A stretch of DNA of 32,672 nt from assembly GCA_900541465.1 (NCBI GenBank), contig UQJY01000015.1:1-32672 (forward strand), given 5' to 3'. Shown piece after piece: positions 8,881-16,572 of the stretch. Numbering within the stretch: position 1 is the stretch's first letter; every line of letters starts with the position of its first letter. Position numbers and translations under genes: made by a program. Under the pieces are notes generated by a model that made no database searches, was not told the DNA's origin, and was given only the letters and a program-made list of their open reading frames with translations. Origin of the DNA: an uncultured Fusobacterium sp. (GTDB lineage: Bacteria > Fusobacteriota > Fusobacteriia > Fusobacteriales > Fusobacteriaceae).

Positions 8881-10039
8881 GTCTTAAAGCCTCCATAGTT
8901 TCCATTTTTCCTGCTCTGTATGCAGGGAATACACTTGAAAGAAAAATTATTATTATATTTACAAATATTATCGTAATTATTTCTTTCAAAGAAAGTTCCA
9001 CAGGAATTTTTGTAAGATAATATATATTTGTTATTCCTGAAATAGAAAAATTTTCTACATACCATAAGATAGAAAGAGAAAGAACTGTTCCTATAACTAT
9101 TCCAATTCCCCCTAATGCCATCCCCTCAAAAAGAAAAATCCTCATTATTGTTTTTTTAGGAAATCCCATAGCTCTCATAATTCCAATATCTTTTATTTTT
9201 TCTCTCACAAGCATATTCATAATAACCCACACAACAAATCCTGCTATTACAACAATAAGAGAAAATACAACTATCATCACTGTTTTTTCAAGAGCAAGTG
9301 CTGATAAAAGATTTCTGTTCTGGTCTCCCCAAGTTCTGCTTAAAAAACCATATTTATTAAATATTTTGTCTGCAACTTCTTCTGCTTTATATGGATTAAA
9401 AAGTGTAACTTCAAGGCTTGTTACATTATTTTCATCAAGATACAAAAGATATTGAGCTGTTGCAAGAGGAATTATAACCATATTCACATCATAATCATAA
9501 TATCCGCTTTCAAAAACTCCCCCTATAACAAGTGGAAGTTCTTGATTTTCTGGTGAAACAAGAGTTATCTTATCCCCTATTTCTGCCCCAAGCTGATTAA
9601 AAAGTTCTTTACCTATAAGAATTGTGTTTTTCTTTTTTGGATTCATTTCTCCGTAAACAATTTTATTTTTCAGTTCCAAACCTTTTTCAGCTTTTTCAAA
9701 ATCAAGCCCGTCAACTTTTACTCCAGATACATGAGTGCCGTAAATTCCTGTGTATTTTATTATACCTTGAGTTGAAACTTTTGGAATTACACCTTTTACC
9801 CCGTCTATCTTTTCCAGTTTTTCAGCAAGATTTTTATAGTTGTCCTCTCTTTCAATATCTGGTACTGAAACATGGCTTCCCATTGAAAGAATACTGCTTA
9901 TCATATTTTTATCAAGTCCGTTTGCAATCCCTATAGACACCATAAGAACTGTAATTCCTATTGTTATCCCAAGTATTCCTATAAGACTTTGTTTTTTCTT
10001 TTCAAATATATGTTTTTTTGCAATAAAAAATTCAAGCAT
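8873..10039 (-). CDS. LolC/LolE-type ABC transporter permease
   Basis: A 388-residue integral membrane protein of the FtsX/MacB_PCD type. One helix lies near the N terminus (about 18-40), then a periplasmic domain of about 210 residues, then three helices (about 250-275, 298-328, 348-372) ending in the FtsX motif VFPAYRAG and MEALRHE. That is the four-helix LolC/LolE layout. Only one permease gene is present with lolD, so it would have to work as a homodimer (LolF-like) unless a second permease lies elsewhere. The ATG follows AAGGAG. A consensus-like promoter and three palindromes lie upstream. The family is secure; the Lol function is likely but inferred. Confidence 0.82.
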   Translation of the reverse strand: MLEFFIAKKHIFEKKKQSLIGILGITIGITVLMVSIGIANGLDKNMISSILSMGSHVSVPDIEREDNYKNLAEKLEKIDGVKGVIPKVSTQGIIKYTGIYGTHVSGVKVDGLDFEKAEKGLELKNKIVYGEMNPKKKNTILIGKELFNQLGAEIGDKITLVSPENQELPLVIGGVFESGYYDYDVNMVIIPLATAQYLLYLDENNVTSLEVTLFNPYKAEEVADKIFNKYGFLSRTWGDQNRNLLSALALEKTVMIVVFSLIVVIAGFVVWVIMNMLVREKIKDIGIMRAMGFPKKTIMRIFLFEGMALGGIGIVIGTVLSLSILWYVENFSISGITNIYYLTKIPVELSLKEIITIIFVNIIIIFLSSVFPAYRAGKMETMEALRHE

Positions 10040-10100
10040 ATCTGCTCCTTTATGTATTTTAATTTTTGTGCTGATAATTTTATTATATTTTTATACAAAT

Positions 10101-10129
10101 ATAGTATCATTCACCTTTTTAATTGTAAA
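10101..10129 (-). promoter_or_regulatory. Promoter of the lol permease-ATPase operon
   Basis: On the minus strand TTTACA (10129-10124), a 17-base spacer and TACTAT (10106-10101) form a sigma-70-type promoter, with TG one base before the -10 as an extended element. It starts transcription about 55 bases before the permease ATG. Confidence 0.7.
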
Positions 10130-10147
10130 GAAATAAAAAAAATCAAG

Positions 10148-10205
10148 TGACAAAATGTCATAAGGGTCATGACAAGTTGTCACTTGACCTCATGACAACT
10201 TGTCA
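10148..10205. promoter_or_regulatory. Array of three TGACAANTTGTCA palindromes
   Basis: Three 13-bp palindromes lie at 10148-10160 (TGACAAAATGTCA, outer arms matching), 10170-10182 (TGACAAGTTGTCA) and 10193-10205 (TGACAACTTGTCA). Start-to-start spacing is 22 and 23 bases, about two helical turns, so all face the same side of the DNA. GGTCA/TGACC half sites (10165-10169, 10185-10189, 10206-10210) alternate between them. Sites two and three are exact reverse complements and could also form a 13-bp hairpin with a ten-base loop. The first site ends 19 bases upstream of the lol -35. This looks like an operator array for an unidentified regulator. Confidence 0.7.
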
Positions 10206-10226
10206 GGTCAAAGATTATTCTATAAT
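10200..10226 (+). promoter_or_regulatory. Possible divergent plus-strand promoter
   Basis: TTGTCA (10200-10205, inside the third palindrome) and a perfect TATAAT (10221-10226) are separated by 15 bases, two shorter than ideal. Transcription from here would run about 100 bases to the bidirectional hairpin at 10300-10330 and would contain no coding frame, so it could make a small RNA. This is a weak prediction. Confidence 0.3.
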
Positions 10227-10289
10227 AGATTCTTCTATAGGAGATAATATAATAATACACACATAGCAAAATTATTGTGGAGCAGTTTT

Positions 10290-10330
10290 TCTGAAAAAAA
10301 AGAACTGATACAAAATCTGCATCAGCTCTT
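10290..10330 (-). terminator. Terminator of the carbonic anhydrase gene
   Basis: On the minus strand a 13-bp stem with two G-U pairs (starting AAGAGCTGAT) and a five-base loop is followed by eight Ts, just past the stop codon at 10346. The plus-strand reading also ends in T-rich sequence, so it may work in both directions. Confidence 0.85.
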
Positions 10331-10345
10331 TCTATTTTCAAATAA

Positions 10346-10969
10346 TTATTTTCCCTGCTCTCTTAAACTTTCTTCATATGCTTCAACTGCGTCCCAGCCG
10401 TTTATTCTTAAGAATAATGCTCCTGTTTTCGGGTCGATAAGAAGTCCGTGAACAGCAACATCTTTTGGCATAAGAGGGTGATTTCTTACTTTTTCAACAC
10501 TTTCAATCAAAGAAATTTCTACAGAATCAAATCCGTAAAGCCATTTGTTGACTTTTATTCCTGCATTGCTTAAAGTGTCAATAGTTTCTTTTGAAATTCC
10601 TCTGTCAATCATCTTTTGAATAGTTTTGCTTGGATCTATCCCGCTCATTCCGCAGTGGAAATGCCCGACAATATAAACTTCTTTTACATCAAATTCATAA
10701 ACACAGACAATTATACTTCTCATAGCACTTCCAAATGGGTGAACTATAACTCCCCCCGCATTTTTTATAAATTTTGCATCTCCGTTTCTAACATTCATAG
10801 CTTTTGGAAGAAGTTCTGTAAGTCTTGTGTCCATACATGAAACAACAACCATTTTTTTATCTGGATATTTTGTTGTTCCAAATGCTTCATACTCTTTATC
10901 TTCAACAAATTTTTTATTGAATGATAATATTTCTTCTAAATTTTTATTTTTTTCAACCAAATCAAACAC
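10346..10969 (-). CDS. Beta-class carbonic anhydrase
   Basis: Interconverts CO2 and bicarbonate. Zinc ligands of the beta class are visible: C45 in SCMDTR, H103 and C106 in GHFHCGM, with the catalytic dyad D47/R49. The CMDTR and GHxxCGM motifs place it in the smaller bacterial group sometimes annotated YvdA-like. At 207 residues it is a normal length. The listed start is GTG. A TTG three codons further in (10960) has better spacing from AGGTG, so the first three residues are uncertain. It follows the M16 protease by 62 bases without a visible terminator, so the two may share a transcript, and it ends at a strong hairpin. No signal peptide, so cytosolic. Confidence 0.92.
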   Translation of the reverse strand: MFDLVEKNKNLEEILSFNKKFVEDKEYEAFGTTKYPDKKMVVVSCMDTRLTELLPKAMNVRNGDAKFIKNAGGVIVHPFGSAMRSIIVCVYEFDVKEVYIVGHFHCGMSGIDPSKTIQKMIDRGISKETIDTLSNAGIKVNKWLYGFDSVEISLIESVEKVRNHPLMPKDVAVHGLLIDPKTGALFLRINGWDAVEAYEESLREQGK

Positions 10970-11031
10970 CTGCCTTTAAACTTTTTATCATGATTTTGTT
11001 ATAAAAAATTATTCTTTGTTCTTTTAGAGAA

Positions 11032-13797
11032 TTATTCTTCCCTTTCTGGTATTAATCTTACTTGAATACAGTTAGTTTTGTCAATAATTTTTTTGAATAT
11101 AGGTTTTAATTTTTCCTCTGTCATACTTTCTTCAAAAACTTTTGGAGAATAAGGCTCATACCTATCACCTTTTTTTAGTTTCTTTCCAAGATAATTAAAC
11201 CAGTAGCCGTTCTGTTTCTGGCTGTCCTCATATACAATTTTATAATTTTTGACAACACTTTCAAGAGAAGATTTTTTTATCTCTCCCTCTGCAAGTTTTT
11301 CAGTTTCTCTTTTAACAGCCTCTGTTATTTCATCTGCTCTTTTTGGGTCAGTAGAAAATTTTATCACAAGGTAGCCGTTTTCATTTTCATTCATAAATAT
11401 TTTCGGAGAGATTCCATAAACTCCCCCAAGTTTTTCCCTCACTTCATCAATAAGATTTATTCTTAAAATATCTTCAAAAGTTTTTGCCTTATATATATTT
11501 TCTTGAGAATATTCTATCTTCACTGGATAATAAAGTGTAACCTTTACTTTTTTATCTACACCTTTTATAACTTCCTCTTTAATTTCTCCCAAAGGATATT
11601 TTATATCAAGATACTCTGCTTTAGTATCTTGTATTTTTTCTCCTGCTGGAAGAGAGGCAAAATATTTTTCAAGAATTTCTTCAGCTTTTTCTTCATTTAC
11701 AGACCCTAAAATTATTCCTTTAAAACCTGTGAAATCAGAAAATTTATTTTTATATTCCTCTTTTAAATTTTCTATTGTTACAAGATTAAGTTCATCATAA
11801 GAAATCATTCTCTTTCTTATATTGTTTTTAAAAAAGATTTCAATTATTTTGTCTGAATAAATTTCAGCAGGAGAATTTTTTCTGTTTTCAACCATCTCTT
11901 TTATATTTGCCATAATGTATTTATAGGCAACTTGAGAAAATTTTGGTTCTTCTGTCATATAATAAAAACTGTCAAGAGCTGTTTCCAAATCTTTTCCATT
12001 TGACACAATAATAAATCCATGTTCAAAATCATTTATATAAGAACCAACGGAAAACTCTTTCCCTTTCATAAATCTTTCCACATCTTTATATTCTATATTT
12101 CCAGCTCCAGAATTATCTGCAATTTCAGAAACAAACTGGGAGTTAATATACATAAGGTCGCTGTCCTTTAAACTTCCTCCGGCTTTAAAAAGTTTTATAT
12201 AAATTTTATCCTTTTCAAAATCTGTTTCCTTATAAAGAAATTCTATTCCGTTTGAAAGTTTTATTTTTTTATAATTTTCAAATTCATTTATCTCTTTTAT
12301 GCTTCCTTTTATTATATGTGGTTTTTCAAGTACAAGATTAAAGTTTTGATTTTCTCTTTTAAGAGCAGGTTTTTCCTTTGCTTTTATTATGATATTTTTA
12401 AGTTCTTCCTCATTTGGGACTTTAATATTTTTATCATCAGGTGCAAAAAGAATAACCGAATGTTTATCTTTATAAAATTTTTCAGCCCTTGCTTTTATTG
12501 TTTCAGGAGTAATATTTTTAGAAAATTCATTGTAATATTCTAAAATCTTATCTGCATCTGCAAAAACATCTCCCTTTAAAAATACTTCTCTTATCCCTGA
12601 AATAAGTTCTTCGTTTTCAAGACTGTCTCTGTTTTTCAAATCATTTTCAAATATGCTTCTTAAATTTTCTTTTTCAAGGTTAAGCTCATCTTGTGAAACT
12701 CCGTTTACAGAAAAATCTTTTAAAATATCTACGGAAGTTTCAATTCCTTTTTGAATTTCATTTTTATTCAGAACAGCAAAAAAAGTATTCAGTCTGTCCT
12801 TTGAAAGCTCCATATTGTAATATCCGCTTTGGTAAATAAAATTCTTCCCTTTTTTTATTTCATCATTTATTCTGTTTGAAAGGATAAGTTTAAATAAAAG
12901 ATTTTCAAAAAAATCTTCTGCATTTTCTTCATTATTTGAAAAAGAATAATCCTCTCTCCCTGTAATTTCAAGAAGAACATATGTAAGCTCCTTATCTTTA
13001 AATACAACATATTTGTTATCAAGCTCTTTTAATCTGTATTCTTCCCTTGGAATAAATTTTCTTGTTTCATTATAATCAAAATATTTTTTTATAACATTTT
13101 CTGCATAAGCTGTGTCAATGTCCCCGACCATTACAACAGCCATATTTTCTGGGTGATACCATCTGTCATAATATCTTTTTAAAACATCTCTCTTCGTTCC
13201 TTCAATAATTTTCATATCACCTATTGGAAATCTTTTTCCATATCTTGAGCCGTCAAAAAGTTCTTTCTGGAAAACTTTTAAAATTCTTTCAGAAAGCCCC
13301 TGGCTTAATCTCCATTCCTCTTTTACAATACTTTTTTCTCCGTCAATATCTTCCTGTTTGAAAGTTGGCTTTAAAGTCATCTCCTTTAAAACTTCTATCC
13401 CCTTTTCAAATGTCTCTTTATTATCTGTAGGAATCTGTATTTTATAAACTGTTTCGTCAAATCCTGTGTGGGCATTAAGGTCTCCACCAAAGTTAAGCCC
13501 TATTGACTGGTAATATTTTACAACTTCATTTTTATTATATTTTTCTGTACCATTAAAACATAGATGTTCTATAAGGTGAGCCATTCCAAGCTGGTCATCA
13601 TCTTCCTGCAGAGACCCTGCTTTTACAGCTACATTTACAGACACCCTGTTTTCAGGCATCTTATTTTTATAAATATAATATGTCATTCCGTTTGAAAGTT
13701 TTCCAATCACAAGATCTTTGGGATTTTCAACTTTTATTTCTCCAAAACTTAAAATAAATATTATCATAAACAGAAAAGCAGATATTTTTTTTCTCAT
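11032..13797 (-). CDS. Secreted M16 (pitrilysin-type) zinc metalloprotease
   Basis: A 921-residue two-halved M16 protease. A signal peptide is visible (MRKK followed by AFLFMIIFILSFG). The inverted zinc motif HLIEH is at 74-78, with the third ligand probably E154 in IDGEKSIVKEEW, about 76 residues on as usual. The first half has the R/Y-rich Peptidase_M16_C signature (RYYDRWYHPENMAVVMVGD), and the second, inactive half (about 500-921) ends with the substrate-binding repeat. Members degrade short peptides or misfolded proteins in the periplasm (PqqL-like). A GGAGG precedes the ATG, and a near-consensus promoter drives it. It is divergent from the DUF4015 lipoprotein gene. The substrate is unknown. 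Confidence 0.93.
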   Translation of the reverse strand: MRKKISAFLFMIIFILSFGEIKVENPKDLVIGKLSNGMTYYIYKNKMPENRVSVNVAVKAGSLQEDDDQLGMAHLIEHLCFNGTEKYNKNEVVKYYQSIGLNFGGDLNAHTGFDETVYKIQIPTDNKETFEKGIEVLKEMTLKPTFKQEDIDGEKSIVKEEWRLSQGLSERILKVFQKELFDGSRYGKRFPIGDMKIIEGTKRDVLKRYYDRWYHPENMAVVMVGDIDTAYAENVIKKYFDYNETRKFIPREEYRLKELDNKYVVFKDKELTYVLLEITGREDYSFSNNEENAEDFFENLLFKLILSNRINDEIKKGKNFIYQSGYYNMELSKDRLNTFFAVLNKNEIQKGIETSVDILKDFSVNGVSQDELNLEKENLRSIFENDLKNRDSLENEELISGIREVFLKGDVFADADKILEYYNEFSKNITPETIKARAEKFYKDKHSVILFAPDDKNIKVPNEEELKNIIIKAKEKPALKRENQNFNLVLEKPHIIKGSIKEINEFENYKKIKLSNGIEFLYKETDFEKDKIYIKLFKAGGSLKDSDLMYINSQFVSEIADNSGAGNIEYKDVERFMKGKEFSVGSYINDFEHGFIIVSNGKDLETALDSFYYMTEEPKFSQVAYKYIMANIKEMVENRKNSPAEIYSDKIIEIFFKNNIRKRMISYDELNLVTIENLKEEYKNKFSDFTGFKGIILGSVNEEKAEEILEKYFASLPAGEKIQDTKAEYLDIKYPLGEIKEEVIKGVDKKVKVTLYYPVKIEYSQENIYKAKTFEDILRINLIDEVREKLGGVYGISPKIFMNENENGYLVIKFSTDPKRADEITEAVKRETEKLAEGEIKKSSLESVVKNYKIVYEDSQKQNGYWFNYLGKKLKKGDRYEPYSPKVFEESMTEEKLKPIFKKIIDKTNCIQVRLIPEREE

Positions 13798-13829
13798 ATA
13801 TTCCTCCGTAAAATTTTCCTCATATAAAA

Positions 13830-13858
13830 ATTATAACTTTCACTTTCATAAAAGTCAA
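13830..13858 (-). promoter_or_regulatory. Promoter of the M16 protease gene
   Basis: On the minus strand TTGACT (13858-13853), a 17-base spacer and a perfect TATAAT (13835-13830) form a strong sigma-70-type promoter about 33 bases before the ATG. Confidence 0.8.
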
Positions 13859-13885
13859 AAATATTTCTCCTTTCAACTTTTATTG

Positions 13886-13894
13886 TGATATACT
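13886..13894 (+). promoter_or_regulatory. Extended -10 promoter for the DUF4015 lipoprotein gene
   Basis: TGATATACT fits an extended -10 element 55 bases upstream of the TTG start. No good -35 is present. It is divergent to the protease promoter in the same 151-bp gap. Confidence 0.5.
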
Positions 13895-13948
13895 ATATAT
13901 CTAAGACATACAAAAAAATTTTTAATATAAAACTCAGGAGGAAAGATT

Positions 13949-15577
13949 TTGAAATTTTTTAAAAGAAAACTTTTTATCACTTTAATTTCTGCTTTAAGTA
14001 TCTCACTTGCTTTTTCATCTTGCGGGAGCAGTAAAGGAGAAACTATTCCTACAGAAAAAGTTGAAACTGTAGTTGAGGCAGAAAAAATTCCCCCAAAAGA
14101 ATTTTTATATTCTGCAAAACTTAAGACTTTTATTTATGACTCACCAGAAACAAAAAAAGTTGTTGATACAATAGGGCAGAATACAAGAGTTCTTGTTGTG
14201 GAAAGAAAAGATATTGAAATTATAAAGGAAGTTAAAGGAGAAACAAAAAAAGAAGTTTCTCAAAAAACAATTCCTGCAAAACCTAAAAAAGAGGAAAAAC
14301 CTTTTGTAAATGATGACGAAAAAGTAAGAATTACTTTTACAGAACCTCAAAAAGAAAATATCAAGGAACAAACTGAAGAAGTTACAGAAAACACACCTGA
14401 AGTTCCTAAAGAATATGAACATTGGGTACATGTTAAATATAGAAGAAATTTAAAAGAGAGAGAGGGGTGGATTTTAGAAAATAATCTTCATTCTGATGTC
14501 TTTAAAAACCTTCCAAAATCTTGGAAAGGAATGGAGCTTAACAACTTCCCAGAAAAAGTTGAGTTTCCAGACAATCCGAGAATTGATGTAAAAGGAGTTT
14601 ACCTTACAGTTTATTCAGCATCTTCAGAGAAAAAAATTAATTCTCTTATAGAGCTTGCAAAAGAAACAAAGATAAATGCTTTTGTTATTGACGTAAAAGA
14701 TGACGGCGGACAGCTTTTATGGAAAATGGACGACAGTATTTTAAAATATAATCCAAAAGCATTTTCAAAAGTTTATATTAAAGATATAAATGCTTTTATG
14801 AAAAAAATGAAAGAAAATAATATCTATACAATAGCAAGAATTGTTTCATTTAAAGACCCTGTTTATGCAAAACAGAATCCTGATAAAGCAATCATTGAAA
14901 AGAAAACAGGAAAACCTTTTACAAATAAAGACGGAGTTATCTGGGTGTCTCCTCATGATAAAAATCTTTGGGAATATAATATAGCTGTTGCAAAAGAGGC
15001 TGCAAAGGCAGGATTTAATGAAATCCAGTTTGACTATGTGAGATTCCCTGCTTCAAACGGTGGAAAATTAGATGCCTTTCTTGATTACAGAAATCCAGAC
15101 AACGATTCAAAACCTGTTACAATCCAAAAATATCTGAAATATGCTTGGGAAGAACTTACTCCTCTTCATGTTTATATCAATGCAGATATTTACGGACAGA
15201 TTGGAACATTCAGAGATGATATGGGACTTGGTCAGTATTGGGAAGCTATAAGCGGATATGTTCATTATATTTCTCCAATGATGTATCCAAGCCATTATAT
15301 AAACGGAGCATACGGAATTCCTGTTCCAGATGCTGAGCCGTATAAAACAATTTATTACTGCACTCTTGATTCAATAAACAGAAATGAAAATATTGACAAT
15401 CCTGCAATAATAAGACCATGGATACAGGATTTCACTGCAAGATGGGTAAAAGGTCATATAACTTATGATGTAAAAGCTATTAATGCTCAGATACAGGCAT
15501 TGGAAGATTTAGGAGTACACGAATATCTTTTATGGAGTCCAAGCAATAGATATCATATGGAAAAAATTACAAAGTAG
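13949..15577 (+). CDS. Lipoprotein with a DUF4015 glycoside-hydrolase-like domain
   Basis: The 542-residue product starts at TTG behind AGGAGG. A lipoprotein signal ends in AFSSC with Cys25 lipidated. Residues about 55-175 look like an SH3-type wall-binding domain (FIYDSPETKKVV, then WVHVKYRRN and GWILE) interrupted by a charged Lys/Glu/Pro-rich insert at about 90-140. From about 200 on is the DUF4015 'putative glycoside hydrolase' barrel: RIDVKGVYLTVYSA, INAFVIDVKDDGGQL, EIQFDYVRFPA, and YISPMMYPSHY. Acidic residues in DVKDD and QFDYVRFP are candidates for catalysis. The family is conserved across Firmicutes, but its substrate is not established to my knowledge; a cell-envelope glycan is a guess. 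It is monocistronic with its own terminator. Confidence 0.85.
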   Translation: MKFFKRKLFITLISALSISLAFSSCGSSKGETIPTEKVETVVEAEKIPPKEFLYSAKLKTFIYDSPETKKVVDTIGQNTRVLVVERKDIEIIKEVKGETKKEVSQKTIPAKPKKEEKPFVNDDEKVRITFTEPQKENIKEQTEEVTENTPEVPKEYEHWVHVKYRRNLKEREGWILENNLHSDVFKNLPKSWKGMELNNFPEKVEFPDNPRIDVKGVYLTVYSASSEKKINSLIELAKETKINAFVIDVKDDGGQLLWKMDDSILKYNPKAFSKVYIKDINAFMKKMKENNIYTIARIVSFKDPVYAKQNPDKAIIEKKTGKPFTNKDGVIWVSPHDKNLWEYNIAVAKEAAKAGFNEIQFDYVRFPASNGGKLDAFLDYRNPDNDSKPVTIQKYLKYAWEELTPLHVYINADIYGQIGTFRDDMGLGQYWEAISGYVHYISPMMYPSHYINGAYGIPVPDAEPYKTIYYCTLDSINRNENIDNPAIIRPWIQDFTARWVKGHITYDVKAINAQIQALEDLGVHEYLLWSPSNRYHMEKITK

Positions 15578-15596
15578 GCAAAAAACGAACAGAATA

Positions 15597-15630
15597 AAAA
15601 AAAGAGAGTATCACTCTCTTTTTTTATTTT
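15597..15630 (+). terminator. Terminator after the DUF4015 gene
   Basis: An A-tract, AGAGAGT, a three-base loop, ACTCTCT and a long T-run form a clear intrinsic terminator about 20 bases past the stop. The A and T tracts make it likely to act in both directions. Confidence 0.9.
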
Positions 15631-15646
15631 AATCTTGTGGTTTTTA

Positions 15647-15655
15647 TGATATAAT
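15647..15655 (+). promoter_or_regulatory. Extended -10 promoter for truB-typA
   Basis: ATGATATAAT at 15646-15655 contains a perfect extended -10, about 32 bases before the truB start. The preceding GTGGTTTTTAT recurs upstream of cobQ. Confidence 0.6.
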
Positions 15656-15686
15656 TATCTCTGACTTATAGAACGGAGTTGATTTT

Positions 15687-16544
15687 TTGAACGGAATTAT
15701 TAATGTTAATAAGCCAAAAGGCATTACATCTTTTGATGTAATAAGAAAATTAAGAAAAATTTTATCTCTGAGAAAGATAGGACACACTGGAACACTTGAC
15801 CCGCTTGCTGAGGGAGTTTTACTTGTGTGTGTGGGAAAAGCCACAAAACTTGCTCAGGATATTGAGGCTCATTCAAAAGAATATGTTGCAGAGTTTGAAC
15901 TTGGATATAAAACAGATACCTACGATATAGAGGGAACTGTTATAGACAAAGTAGAAAATTTTTCTGTAACTAAAGAAAAACTTTTAGAAGTTATAAATAC
16001 ATTTTTAGGAAATATAAAGCAGATTCCCCCAATGTATTCTGCAATAAAAGTAAACGGGCAGAAACTTTACGACCTTGCAAGAAAGGGAGAAACTATTGAA
16101 AGGGAAGCAAGAGATATTTTTATAGAAAGTATTGAGCTTTTAGAATTTGACGGAAAAAAAGCAAAAATAAAATGCTCTGTTTCAAAAGGAACTTATATTC
16201 GTTCTCTTATATATGATATAGGTGAAAAACTTGGAACTTTTGCTGTGATGACTTCTCTTACAAGAACAAAAGTAGGAAAAGAAACAATTGACAAAAGTTT
16301 TACTCTTTCTGAAATTGAAAATTTAAAAAATGAGGGAAAAGAAAATTTTATTACCTCTGTTGAAGATTATTTTACATATCCCAAAATAAATATTGAAGGA
16401 GAAAAAAATCATACACTTTTCTTAAATGGAAATACTCTTATTTTTAACGGAGAAGACGGAATGAAAAGGGTGTATGAAAATGATAAATTTCTGGGGCTTG
16501 CCTCTTTAAAATACAACCGTTTAAAAGGATATAAATATTATTAA
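15687..16544 (+). CDS. truB: tRNA pseudouridine(55) synthase
   Basis: Makes pseudouridine 55 in the T-loop of tRNA. The 285-residue product starts at TTG behind ACGGAG. It begins with the family motif GIINVNKPKGITSFD, and the catalytic aspartate is D38 in GHTGTLDPLAEGVL. Later motifs include the KVNGQKLYDLAR loop and GTYIRSLIYDIG. The C-terminal PUA-like tail is present but short, as in many small TruB proteins. It lies 28 bases upstream of typA, with which it is probably co-transcribed. The identification is secure. Confidence 0.95.
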   Translation: MNGIINVNKPKGITSFDVIRKLRKILSLRKIGHTGTLDPLAEGVLLVCVGKATKLAQDIEAHSKEYVAEFELGYKTDTYDIEGTVIDKVENFSVTKEKLLEVINTFLGNIKQIPPMYSAIKVNGQKLYDLARKGETIEREARDIFIESIELLEFDGKKAKIKCSVSKGTYIRSLIYDIGEKLGTFAVMTSLTRTKVGKETIDKSFTLSEIENLKNEGKENFITSVEDYFTYPKINIEGEKNHTLFLNGNTLIFNGEDGMKRVYENDKFLGLASLKYNRLKGYKYY

Positions 16545-16572
16545 TTTACTATATAACAAGGAAGGACTATTT

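Larger units (their letters stand above)
10040..10345. other. 306-bp regulatory interval between can and the lol genes
   Basis: No gene is seen here. From left to right it holds the 5' leader and promoter of the lol pair (minus strand), a run of As, an array of three TGACAANTTGTCA palindromes, a consensus TATAAT on the plus strand, about 70 bases with no ATG-initiated frame, and the hairpin terminator of the carbonic anhydrase gene. Confidence 0.75.

Noticed and set aside
8877..9065. 62-codon frame on the minus strand inside the permease gene
   Set aside because: It is an alternate frame within the well-conserved permease C terminus.
10170..10205. Palindromic array as a transcription terminator or transposon-like hairpin
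   Set aside because: Neither side has a T-run after the stem, a separate strong terminator serves the carbonic anhydrase gene, and no target-site duplication or second copy is visible in the window.
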